64,000 nt of DNA, taken from AP-15 sp963788085 (GTDB lineage Bacteria > Pseudomonadota > Alphaproteobacteria > ATCC43930 > CGMCC-115725). The stretch is from assembly GCA_963788085.1 (NCBI GenBank), contig CAWBFS010000057.1:1-64000 (forward strand), given 5' to 3'. The notes under the pieces are model-generated. The model searched no databases and was not told where the DNA came from. It saw only the letters and a list, made by a program, of their open reading frames with translations. Numbering within the stretch: the first letter of the stretch is position 1; the number at the start of each line of letters is the position of its first letter. Below, piece after piece: positions 28,038-38,300 of the stretch. A program made the translations under genes and the position numbers.

Positions 28038-31000
28038 GCCAGCAAACTGCGACGATGGACGGCAATACGGCCGTCGCCCATGTCGCCTATCGCGTCAACG
28101 AGGTTTGCGCGATCTACCCCATCACCCCGTCTTCGACGATGGCGGAGCTTGCCGACGAATGGTCGGCGCTGGGGATCAAGAACGTTTGGGGCAATGTGCC
28201 CGTCGTCCAGGAGATGCAGAGCGAGGGCGGCGCCGCCGGCGCGGTGCATGGGGCACTGCAGTCGGGCGCATTGACGACGACCTTCACCTCGTCGCAGGGC
28301 CTGATGCTGATGCTGCCCAATATGTACAAGATCGCGGGCGAGCTGACGGCGACGGTATTTCATATTGCCGCCCGGTCTGTCGCGACGCAGGCGCTTTCGA
28401 TCTTCGGCGACCATTCCGATGTGATGGCGGCGCGGACCACCGGCTTTGCGCTGCTCTCCTCGGCTTCGGTGCAGGAAGCCCATGACAACGCGCTGATCGC
28501 CCAGGCGGCGACGCTCGAGACGCGTATCCCCTTCGTCCATTTCTTCGACGGATTCCGCACCTCGCACGAGATCAATACCGTTGCGCTTCTCGGCGACGAC
28601 GAGATCCGCGCGATGATCGATCCGGATCTCGTGCGCGCGCACCGCAAGCGGGCACTCGATCCCGAGCACCCCTTCGTCCGCGGTACGGCCCACAACCCGG
28701 ATACGTTCTTCCAGGCGCGGGAATCGGTGAACCCGTTTTACGCGCGCGTCCCGGCGGCGGTTCAGTCTGCCATGGACCGCTTCGCCGCGCTGACCGGCCG
28801 CCACTATCGTCTGTTCGATTACGCCGGTTCGCCCGACGCCGAGCGGGTCGTCGTGGCGATGGGCACGGGCGCCGAGACGGCGCGCGAGACGGCCGCGGCC
28901 TTGCAGGCGCGCGGCGAAAAGGTCGGTGTCATCCAAGTGCGGCTCTACCGGCCCTTTGCCGGCGAGGCCTTCGTCGCCGCCGTGCCGCCGGCCTGCCGGA
29001 CGCTTGCCGTGATCGAGCAGACCAAGGAGCCGGGCGCGCCCGGCGAGCCGCTCTATCTCGATGTCGTGGCCGCGCTGGCGCAGGGGGTCGCCGGCGGCGC
29101 GCGGGAGCACGATGCCGCGCGTCATCGGCGGCCGCTACGGGCTGGCGTCCAAAGATTTCAACCCGGCTATGGCCAAGGCTGTGTTCGACGAGCTGGCACA
29201 GCCCGAGCCCAGGCACGGATTCACCATCGGCATCGAGGACGATGTCTGCCATACGAGCCTCGCCTATGACCGCAACTTCACGATCGAGCCGCCCGAAATT
29301 GTGCGGGCGGTCTTCTACGGGCTCGGCGCGGATGGCACCGTCGGCGCCAACAAGAACAGCGTCAAGATCATCGCCGAAGAAGCGGGACTCTATGCCCAAG
29401 GCTACTTCGTCTACGATTCGCACAAATCGGGAGCGCAGACGATATCGCACCTGCGCTTCGGGCCACGGCCGATCCGAGCGCCCTATCTCATCCGGGAGGC
29501 CAATTTCGTGGCCTGCCACCGGTTCAATTTCATCGAGCGCCAGGACGTGCTGCGGGTCGCAGCGCCGGGGAGCACTTTCCTCCTCAACAGCCCCTATGGT
29601 GCCGACGAGGTGTGGGACCATCTGCCGCGCTCGATGCAGCAGCAGATCATCGAGCGGCAGGCTTCGCTTCTTCGTCATCGACGCTTCGAAGGCAGCGCAG
29701 GAGGTGGGGCTCCGGGGCCGCATCAACACCATTCTGCAGACCTGCTTCTTTGCCATCTCCGGCGTGCTGCCGAGAGACGAGGCGATCATTCGCATCAAGG
29801 ATTCGATCCGCAAGACCTATGCCGAAAAGGGCGAGGAGGTGGTGCAGCGCAATTTCCGGGCGGTCGACGGCACGCTCGACCGCTTGCACGAGGTCAAGGT
29901 TCCGGCCGACGCGACGAGCCGCTGGGACCGCGCGCCCGTTGTGCCGGCGGAGGCGCCGGAATTCGTCCGCAAGGTTACCGCCAAGATGTTCGAAGCGCGC
30001 GGGGACGAGATCCCAGTGAGCCTGATGCCGGTCGACGGCACCTTTCCTTCGGGCACCGCCGCCTTCGAGAAGCGCAACCTTGCCGACTTCGTGCCCGTAT
30101 GGGAGCCGGACATCTGCATCCAGTGTGGGCAATGCAGCTTCGTCTGCCCGCACGCCGTCATTCGCGCGAAATACAATCATGCGGACAAGTTCGACGGCGC
30201 CCCGGCCACCTTCAAATCGGCGCCGATCAATGTGCGCGGCTTCCCGGACGTGCGCTTCTCGCTGCAGTTCTACGTCGAGGACTGCACGGGCTGTGGGTTG
30301 TGCGTCGAGATTTGTCCTGCCCACAGCGCGACGGAGCCTGACCTCAAGGCGATCAACATGCGCGACAGGCTGCCGCTGATCGAGCCGGAACGGCGCAACG
30401 TGGCGTTCTTCGAGGCACTGCCGGTCAATGACCGGGCGCGGGTCGATTTCGCCAATGTGCGCGGCGTGCAGTTCCTCGAGCCGCTGTTCGAGTTCTCGGG
30501 CGCCTGCGCCGGCTGCGGGGAGACCCCTTACCTCAAGCTGCTGTCGCAGCTTTTCGGTGACCGCGCGCAGATCGCCAATGCGACCGGCTGCTCGTCGATC
30601 TATGGCGGCAATTTGCCGGTCACCCCCTGGACAAAGAACCAAGAAGGCCGCGGACCGGCCTGGTCGAATTCGCTGTTCGAGGACAATGCGGAGTTCGGGC
30701 TCGGCTTCCGCCTGGCGGCGGACAAGCATCTGGAGCTCGCGAAGACGCTCGCGAAAGGCTTGCGCGACAAGCTCGGCGCCGCGCTCGTCGATGAGATCCT
30801 GAGCGCGCCCGCAGGTGCAAGAGTCGGAGATCCGCGCGCAGCGCGCGCGTGTGGCGGAGCTGATCCGACGCCTGGAGGCGCTTCCCGACGATCCGATGGC
30901 GAAGGACCTTCTGTCCGTGGTGGATCACCTGGTCCGCCGCAGTATCTGGATCGTCGGCGGCGACGGCTGGGCCTACGACATCGGTTATGGCGGACTTGAT

Positions 31001-31615
31001 CACGTACTGGCGTCGGCCCGTGACGTGAACGTGCTGGTGCTCGACACCGAGGTCTACTCCAATACCGGCGGCCAAGCCTCGAAGGCGACGCCGCTCGGCG
31101 CGATCGCCAAGTTCGCCGCTGCGGGCAAGCGGGTGGCGCGCAAGGACCTGGCGCTTCAGGCGATCGCCTATGGCAACGTCTATGTGGCGCAGGTCGCGAT
31201 GGGCGCCAACCTCCAGCAGACGCTGCTGGCTTTCCGCGAGGCCGAAGCCTATTCGGGGCCGTCTCTGATCCTCGCCTATTGTCATTGCATCGCCCACGGC
31301 ATCGACATGCGGCTGGGCCTGCACCAGCAGGATCTTGCCGTCGCTTGCGGCTACTGGCCGCTGTTCCGCTACAATCCGGCGATGCGCGCGATCGGCGAAA
31401 ACCCGTTCCGCCTCGACTCGCCCCGCCCGACGATCCGCTTCCGCGACTACGCCTACAACGAACTCCGCTACAAGGCGCTCTCGCAGCTTCGGCCGCACGA
31501 GGCCGAAGAGCTGCTGACGATGGCTCAGGCCGGGGTCGACGAGAAGTACCGCACCTACGAGGAGATGGCCGGCTGGGCGCCGAGCCGCTTCCATCCGGCG
31601 CCCGGCGGGGCGTGA
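28034..31615 (+). CDS. nifJ: Pyruvate:ferredoxin (flavodoxin) oxidoreductase, three frameshifts
   Basis: Oxidises pyruvate with CoA to acetyl-CoA, CO2 and reduced ferredoxin. Domains in order: pyruvate-binding VCAIYPITPSSTMAELADEW; domain II; FVIDASKAAQEVG in the gamma domain; ferredoxin insert DICIQCGQCSFVCPHAVIRA and EDCTGCGLCVEICPA; then ACAGCGETPYLKLL and the TPP/Mg site VGGDGWAYDIGYGGLDHVL, YSNTGGQASKATPLGA. The frame changes near 29110, 29660 and 30815, each cured by deleting one G, leaving about 1,192 residues, the normal size. All cofactor motifs are intact, so sequence error is likelier than decay. The overlap with the upstream flavoprotein and the 19-base gap to the next gene support one operon. 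Confidence 0.93.
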
Positions 31616-31634
31616 ACCAAGGGGAGGCCGGCCG

Positions 31635-32652
31635 ATGGACCTCACGACGGCGTATCTCGGCTTCAAGCTCAAGAACCCCTTGATTGCGTCGGCCTCGCCG
31701 CTGACGCTCGATCTCGACAACATCCGACGCCTCGAGGATTACGGCGCGGCCGCGGTCGTGCTGCCCTCGATCTTCGAGGAACAGATCGAAGCCGAGGCGA
31801 TGGAGATCGAACGGCTTACCACGGCGCCGAGTGAGAGCTTCGCCGAGGCGCTATCCTATTTTCCCGCCGCGATCGGCAATTGGAGCGAGCCGCGCCACTA
31901 CCTCGACATCATCCGGCGGGCGCGCGAGGCGGTCGCCATCCCGGTGATCGCGAGCCTCAACGGGATCAGCCCGGCGGGCTGGCGCGATTACGCCCGCATG
32001 GTCGAGCAGGCCGGCGCCAGCGCGATCGAGCTCAACACCTATTTCATTCCCTCCGACCTGCGTCTGAGCGGTTCTCAGGTCGAAGACGCCTATCTCGACA
32101 CGCTGAAGGCCGTGAAGGCTGCCATTTCCATCCCTGTCGCCCTCAAACTCAGTCCCGTATTTCAGCGCCTTGGGTCACGTCATCCGCGCGCTCGACGCGG
32201 CAGGGGCGGATGGGTTCACGCTGTTCAATCGCTTCTACCAGCCCGACATCGACCTGGTCCAACTCCGCCTGCAGCCGGACATCAGCTTGAGTCATCCGGC
32301 CGAAATTCGCCTGCCTTTGCTATGGATCGGCGTTCTGGCCGGCAATGTCGATGCCGCACTTGCGGCGAGCACCGGCGTCGACAGCGCCGATGAGGTGATC
32401 AAGTTCCTGCTGGTCGGAGCCGACGCCGTAATGACGACATCTTCGCTGCTGCGTCACGGCATCGAGCATATGACGACGCTCGTTGCTGGTCTCGAACGCT
32501 GGCTCGAAGCCCGGAATATCGAGTCCCTCGACCGCATCCGGGGCAAGATGAGACGCGGCGCCATGCCCGATCCGACCGCGTTCGATCGAGCTAATTACAT
32601 TAATATACTTTCCACCTCAGATTTACATCGATCTCGGGATCTGGATCTTTAA
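31635..32652 (+). CDS. Dihydroorotate-dehydrogenase-like flavoprotein, frameshifted
   Basis: FMN-barrel protein of about 338 residues: MDLTTAYLGFKLKNPLIASA, IPVIASLNGISPAGWRDYA, ASAIELNTYFIPSD, then one frame over ALGHVIRALDAAGADGFTLF, FLLVGADAVMTTSSLLRHG. One extra G near 32157 splits it. In true class 1 enzymes the strand after ELN carries S-C-P-N with the catalytic Cys; here ELNTYFIP has no Cys or Ser base, so dihydroorotate oxidation is unlikely. Such DHOD-like proteins typically sit beside nifJ. The tail (ESLDRIRGKMRRGAMPDPTA, RANYINIL) is typical of this subgroup. Its substrate is unknown; an electron-transfer role with NifJ is a reasonable inference. Confidence 0.85.
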
Positions 32653-32698
32653 CTTCGCTCAGCGAGCCCGCAGCCCCGAGCACAGCCGCATCGCGTTG

Positions 32699-33406
32699 CT
32701 AACCGATCGTCGCTGAAACCGGGACGGGGCCCAAAGAGCAATCCAGAGTCGCTGCAATGCCGGGGAGCCGGGAATGCCGACTGGGGAAGAGCCCGGTCAT
32801 CTTGCGCAAGCTTTCGCGGCCGCGCGAAACTCGCGAACGAACAGTTCCAATCGGTACGTTTAGAACCGCTGCAGCTTCCTCGTATCCCATCTCCTCCACT
32901 CCAATGAGCAGGATTACCGACTGTTGCTCCTGGGGCAGTCTGGCGAAAGCGCGCTCCACCTCGCGGAGTTCCAGACACGCAATCTGAGGCGGCGGGAGCG
33001 CCCAACGCGGGCTGCACTTCTGCTCCTCGACGCTGGCCCGCTCGCGCGCCTCGCGGCGAACGCGGCTGATATGTTGATTGTGCAGGATCGCGAACAGCCA
33101 GGCCCGAAGATCCGTTCCTTTCTGCCAGTGGTGGATCTTTGCGAGGGCGCGGCCAAGGCAATCCTGGACGAGATCGTCGGCAGTAAGGGCGTCGCGCGTC
33201 AGGACCAGCGCGTAACGCGTAAGTCGGGGAATCAGGGTTTCGATTTCCCGGTGAAGACTGTCGTCGACGGCGCCTTGCTCCGGCTGGCTGCACTGCGTCT
33301 CAGAAGGACCAGTGCGGCTGTCGCGTGTCGCAGCTGAGCCGGTGGGGACGACCCGAGCCCCCGCTTCCAGATCCACGATCGCACCGAGTTCTTGTCTTAT
33401 CGACAT
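32699..33406 (-). CDS. ECF-type RNA polymerase sigma factor
   Basis: 235 residues. Region 2: LIPRLTRYALVLTRDALTAD, DDLVQDCLGRALAKIHHWQ, DLRAWLFAILHNQHISRVRR. Region 4: AFARLPQEQQSVILLIGVEE, MGYEEAAAVLNVPIGTVRSR. A 55-residue N-terminal extension before region 2 is unusual for a minimal ECF factor; ATG 33406 has GGGAGAC upstream, but a start nearer region 2 is possible. No anti-sigma gene is adjacent: the flanking genes are the DHOD-like gene (convergent) and a hypothetical protein. Region 4 resembles the RpoE/EcfG-like group; its target promoters are not evident here. Confidence 0.9.
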   Translation of the reverse strand: MSIRQELGAIVDLEAGARVVPTGSAATRDSRTGPSETQCSQPEQGAVDDSLHREIETLIPRLTRYALVLTRDALTADDLVQDCLGRALAKIHHWQKGTDLRAWLFAILHNQHISRVRREARERASVEEQKCSPRWALPPPQIACLELREVERAFARLPQEQQSVILLIGVEEMGYEEAAAVLNVPIGTVRSRVSRGRESLRKMTGLFPSRHSRLPGIAATLDCSLGPVPVSATIG

Positions 33407-33490
33407 CTCGTGTCTCCCTTTTATCGTGGGGTTCGCCGCGCTGGAGCTTCAGTTCCTGACCGCTCCGATCACCAAAATCCTTGATGCAGA

Positions 33491-34096
33491 TCAACCTGCA
33501 GAGCGTTTCTCACTGGTGCGGCCAACAAGCAGCTTCCGACAGACGTGGCTATTTTCGCGCATGGAGTCGCTTGGCTCGCCGTCGAGCGTCCCCACTTCGA
33601 TCATGGTGGCATGGAGGTGCCAGTCGGGAACGCCTTCGAGTTCGGCAAAGCGTCTTTTCGCTTGTTCGATGGCGTCCTCGCGCGTTTTGGCCGAGCGGAT
33701 CATGACCGAGCGCTGGCAGGCCGTTATCGTCTTAGGGCCCCGAGCAAATTGATTGAGGAAGCAGACGCGATAGCCGCCGCTGCCATTGCCGGTAGGCGGC
33801 AATGGTTGGCCCGGTGACGCATCGATTTGGCGCGATTCAGACGCCGGAGGGCTTGCCAGTGCAGTCAACATTGGCCGCAGCTGGTGAACGAGATGATTGG
33901 CTTGAGCCAGTTGGGAGAGCGCCTTCTCAATGACCTCCGCGGGCCGCGGCTGCGCGCGTCCGGTCGCGGTTCCAGACAGGCGCCGGCAGGCGCTGAAATA
34001 ATTTTCGGTCGCGGTCAGCCGCTCGCTCAGCTCATGGCAGAGAGCCAAGGCATGTGCGGGTGCGGCTTTTCCGATGTCTCGATCTTGCATCGACAT
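33491..34096 (-). CDS. Conserved hypothetical protein
   Basis: 201 residues. The N-terminal half is helical (ALALCHELSERLTATENYFS; VIEKALSQLAQANHLVHQLR) with a low-complexity linker. The C-terminal half is a compact domain: YRVCFLNQFARGPKTITACQ, RSVMIRSAKTREDAIEQAKR, RFAELEGVPDWHLHATMIEV. The same C-terminal domain occurs in many Hyphomicrobiales proteins near regulatory genes; its function is unknown. It lies between the ECF sigma factor and the Crp/Fnr regulator on the same strand. Confidence 0.65.
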   Translation of the reverse strand: MSMQDRDIGKAAPAHALALCHELSERLTATENYFSACRRLSGTATGRAQPRPAEVIEKALSQLAQANHLVHQLRPMLTALASPPASESRQIDASPGQPLPPTGNGSGGYRVCFLNQFARGPKTITACQRSVMIRSAKTREDAIEQAKRRFAELEGVPDWHLHATMIEVGTLDGEPSDSMRENSHVCRKLLVGRTSEKRSAG

Positions 34097-34249
34097 CTCT
34101 CCGGTCCTGGCGAATTGTTATCTGCGCGGCCTGACGTCGCTCCGAGGAAGTCAACCATAGGCCATGCCGGGGGTGCGCGGCAGACTCTGGAAAATACGGA
34201 GAGCATTCGACCTATCGGTGAGCGGCCGACCGCAAGCGCTGCCCTGGCT

Positions 34250-35011
34250 CTATCCGCTGGTCACGCGCGCCCCTTGTTGCGCAATGAGGCTCGCCAACCC
34301 GGCCTGATCGACGATCTGCAGATGCCGCCGATCGCGGAACGCTATCAGATGGCGAGCGGCGAGCGTGCGAAAGGAACGGCTCACCGTCGCGAGCGACAAC
34401 CCGATGTAGTCGGCGATATCCGACCGGGTCATCGGCAGATAAATCTCGCTGCTGCCATCCTCCCTGGCTTGACGCGCGCGATCGAGCATCTGGAGGAAGA
34501 TGGCGAGCCGGGCGAGAGCTCCCTGCTGGCTGAGAATGACCGAATGGCGCTGCTCCTCGCGCAATGCGTGACACAGCTTTACCAAAATGTGCCATTCAAG
34601 CGTCGGCTCCCGGCGCAACAGGTTTTTCGATGCCGACACCGGCAGCCGGTATGCGGTCATCGGTGTCACCGCCTCGGCCGAGTTGACATAAGCGCCCTCT
34701 TCGGAGAGCCCAAGCAGGTCATCAGGATAGAAAAACGCTACGACCGCCCTCGTGCCGTCGGGTAATGTCCGATAGGTCATCGCGACACCTGACGAGACGT
34801 TGTAGACGAATGTCGCCGGGTCGCCTGCGCGGTAAATCGGGTCTCCCCTACCGAAACGGACCGTTACAGCAATCCGGGCGAGCAGGTTCCGCTCCCGTTC
34901 GCTCAACAGCCCGGTTATCTTGCCGTCTGAAGCCTCGTGAGAAGGAATGGCCGAGATCGAAGGGCCGCTGACCCTCCGGTTTCGAGGCGCCTCGCTATCC
35001 CTATCGACCAT
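34250..35011 (-). CDS. Crp/Fnr-family transcriptional regulator without Fe-S cysteines
   Basis: 253 residues. Cyclic-nucleotide-fold sensor (VRFGRGDPIYRAGDPATFVY, GVAMTYRTLPDGTRAVVAFF), dimer helix (LVKLCHALREEQRHSVILSQ), winged HTH (MTRSDIADYIGLSLATVSRS). It lacks the N-terminal Cys cluster of FNR; the only Cys is in the dimer-helix region, so it is more FixK- or DNR-like. In E. coli FNR, Glu209, Ser212 and Arg213 of V-E-T-I-S-R read TTGAT; here the motif is L-A-T-V-S-R, with Ala for Glu. A TTGAC-N4-ATCAA box lies 64 bp upstream of its start, suggesting autoregulation or control by another FNR protein. It is the only candidate regulator of the cluster inside the window. Confidence 0.9.
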   Translation of the reverse strand: MVDRDSEAPRNRRVSGPSISAIPSHEASDGKITGLLSERERNLLARIAVTVRFGRGDPIYRAGDPATFVYNVSSGVAMTYRTLPDGTRAVVAFFYPDDLLGLSEEGAYVNSAEAVTPMTAYRLPVSASKNLLRREPTLEWHILVKLCHALREEQRHSVILSQQGALARLAIFLQMLDRARQAREDGSSEIYLPMTRSDIADYIGLSLATVSRSFRTLAARHLIAFRDRRHLQIVDQAGLASLIAQQGARVTSG

Positions 35012-35067
35012 TCTACCCCCGGTTTTCGCCTCTGAGATGCGTCAAGAACTCAAAAATGACCTACTTA

Positions 35068-35081
35068 TTGACTCGGATCAA
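35068..35081. promoter_or_regulatory. FNR/FixK-type box upstream of Crp/Fnr gene
   Basis: TTGACTCGGATCAA: one mismatch from TTGAT-N4-ATCAA. The centre is about 64 bp before the regulator start (35011, minus strand) and 226 bp before the hybrid kinase start (35301, plus strand). The spacing to the regulator matches the other boxes in the window. Confidence 0.65.
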
Positions 35082-35300
35082 ATCTCAGGGGATCGCGACG
35101 ATTGTTTCCGTCGCTCGATTGCGATCTCATAGCGTGGGCTTTTGCTGTGCCTGCGTGGCATGAGGCATCGCCGCATGCAGGCGAGTAAAATAGTAGGAGA
35201 TCGGCAGAAAGGCGCAATCTCTACGCGTCGGAATGTAATCGGTTTTCGAACGGGGAGGCCATGAGGAGATCGCGCGTACACTTAGACGGTACCGGCCGCG

Positions 35301-38300
35301 ATGGGACCGCCTGAGCGGGCGCCACAAAGTCTGACCAACTCGCCCGGCCGCGGCGGCGAGCCGGCGGGCGTGAACAATGGCTTTCCGGTGGTGGGGATCG
35401 GCGCGTCCGCCGGCGGGCTCGAAGCGTTCCGAAAGCTGCTCGCGGCGCTGCCCGCGGATACCGGCATCGCCTTTGTCCTGATCTCGCATCTCGACCCCAC
35501 CCACGAGAGCATGATGGTCGATCTGCTGAGTCGGGACACGTCGATGAAGGTGACGCAGGCCGCCGAAGGCATGGCGGTCGAGCGCAACTGCGTCTACGTC
35601 ATCCCGCCGCAAGCCTATCTATCAGTCCGCGACGGCAGGCTCCGGCTATCCCAGCCGCAGGCGCCGCACGGTGCGCGCCTGCCCTTCGATTTCTTTCTGA
35701 ATTCGCTGGCGGACGCTTATCGAGAGCGCGCGGTCTGCGTCATCTTGTCGGGGACCGGGGCCGACGGGAGCGTCGGGTTGAGGACGGTCAGCGAAAAGGG
35801 CGGGCTCGTCATCGCCCAGGATCCGGCAGAGGCCGCCTATGACGGAATGCCGCAGAGCGCGATCGCGACCGGCGCGGTCAATCTCGTATTGCCGGTGGCG
35901 CAGATCCCGCAGGCGCTGATCCGCTATGCCCGCCATTCCTACGTCATCGCGGACCTCGGGGCCGCGCCCGCGGACGAGCGCGACGACAAATCGCTGAGCG
36001 AGATCATCGAGCTATTGCGCGCGCGGACATCGCGCAATTTCACCCACTACCGAAAGGCGACTTTGCTGCGCCGCATTCGACGGCGGATGGCGGCTGCCGG
36101 AATCGAGCAAATCGCGAATTACATCAGCAAATTGCGCGAGGACGGCAACGAGATCGAACTCCTCGCTAAAGACTTTCTCATCCACATAACCAGCTTTTTT
36201 CGGGATGCCGCGGCCTTCGAGGGACTGGCGAAGACGGTGGTTGCCGCGCTCGTGCAGCTGGCCGCCGACCAGCCGATCCGCGTCTGGGTGCCGGGTTGCA
36301 GCACCGGCGAGGAGGCCTATTCGCTCGCAATGCTGTTCTTCGAGGAGTTCGCCGCGGCAAAGCGCGGCGTCAAACTGCAGATCTTTGCTTCCGATATCAG
36401 TGCCGAGGCGTTGGACTTCGCCCGCAACGGCGTCTACCCCGAAGCGATCACGGCCGATGTGTCGGTGGAGCTGTTGCAGCGCTTTTTCACGCGCCAGGAT
36501 CAGGGTTACCGGATCAACCGCGAGCTGCGCGAGGCGATCGTGTTCACCGATCACGACCTGCTCGGCGATCCGCCGTTCTCGCGCATCGATCTGGTCTCCT
36601 GCCGCAACCTGCTGATCTATTTGCAGCCCGAGGAACAGCGCAAGGTTCTGCTGCTGTTTCACTTTGCGCTGCGCGATGGCGGCTATCTGTTTCTCGGCGC
36701 CTCCGAGACGATCGGCCAGCTGACCGAGTTTTTCGAGCCGGTTTCCAGTACGCTGCGGATCTTCCGCGACATCGGCCACGGCCGGCCGCGTGCGGAGGCG
36801 TTTCCGGCCGATGTCGGCGAGCGCGCCCGCGCGCTGTGGCCGCGGATGACCGGCCGGCCGGGCCGGCCGATTCCCAATCTCGCCGAGATTGCCCAGCGAT
36901 CATTGCTCGACATCTACGCGCCGGCCAGTGTGGTCGTGGATCGCAACTATCGCGCCCTGTATTTTTGGGGACCGACGGATCGCTATCTGCGCGTGGCGGC
37001 CGGCGAGCCGAGCCGCGATGTGCTGGCAATGCTGCGCGAGGGGCTGGCTTCCCGCTTCCGCGCGGCCGTCCGCCAGGCAAGCCGGCAGCACGCCCCCGCC
37101 TCTATCGGCGGGGTGCGGATGAAGCGCAACGGCGACCTCGTCTCGGTCAGCATTGCGGCGCAGCCGCTGGCGCGCGACGGCGAAGAGCTGGTGATCGTCA
37201 CTTTCGTCGATGAGCCCGAGCGCAAAGCCGTCGCGACGGTCGCTGCGCCGGAAGAAGCATCGCGAGTCGCCCAGCTCGAGCAGGAGCTCGATGACACGCG
37301 AAAGGAACTCGAAAGCACGGTCCGCGAGCTCGAAGATTTCGAACCAGGAATTGAGCGCGATCAACGAGGAGGCGCTGTCGATCAATGAGGAGTTTCAATC
37401 GACCAACGAGGAGCTGGAAACCTCGAAGGAAGAACTGCAGTCGCTCAACGAGGAGCTGACCACAACCAACAATCAGCTTGGCGAAACGCTGGAGCGGCAG
37501 CGGAGGACCAGCGACGACCTGCAGAACATCCTGAACAGTTCGGATCCGGCAACCTTGTTCCTTGACGAGGATCTGAGAATTCGCTTCTTCACGCCGTCCA
37601 CGGCGACGCTCTTCAACTTGATCGGCTCGGATGTGGGCCGCCCGCTCGCCGATTTGGCGAATCCCTTTACCAGCCTCGATCTGATCGCCGACGCCCACGC
37701 CGTGCTCGCCGAACTCGCGACGGTGCGTCGCGAGGTCCAGAGCGCATCAGGCGCCTGGTACACTTACCGCACCTCGCCCTACCGCACCCAGGACAACCGC
37801 ATCGAAGGGGTCGTCATCTCGCTGAGCGAGATTTCCGCGATCAAGGCCCTCGAGCGGGAGAGCCAGGCCGCGCGCGCCTATGCCGAAGCGATCATCGACA
37901 CCGTCCGCGAGCCGCTGATCGTCCTCGACGAGGCGATGCGGGTCGTATCGGCGGGCCAATCGTTCTATCGCCTCTTCGGCGCCGCCCCGGGCAACACCGT
38001 CGGCCGGCCGCTGCCCGAGACCAACGCGCACCATCTCGACGTGCCGGCGCTGCGCGCCTTCCTCGACGGGCTCAAGGCGGGCGGTGGCAGCGTTGGTCGA
38101 TGTGAAATCGAAATCGATGTGCCGCCGTTGGGCAGACGCATCCTAGTCGTACGAGCGGAGGCGATCCGGGATGCCGGCGGCGGGAGCGGAAGAAGCCTGG
38201 TGACGCTCAACGACGTTACCGATTACCGCAACTCAAGGCAGCAGCTCGCCGCCGCAAGGCAGGCCGCGGACGAGGCCAATCTCGCCAAATCCCGTTTTCT

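Noticed and set aside
27947..31723. Long minus-strand frames (e.g. 27947-29125, 29647-30729, 30620-31723)
   Set aside because: Antisense shadows of nifJ with low-complexity Arg/Gly/Asp composition.
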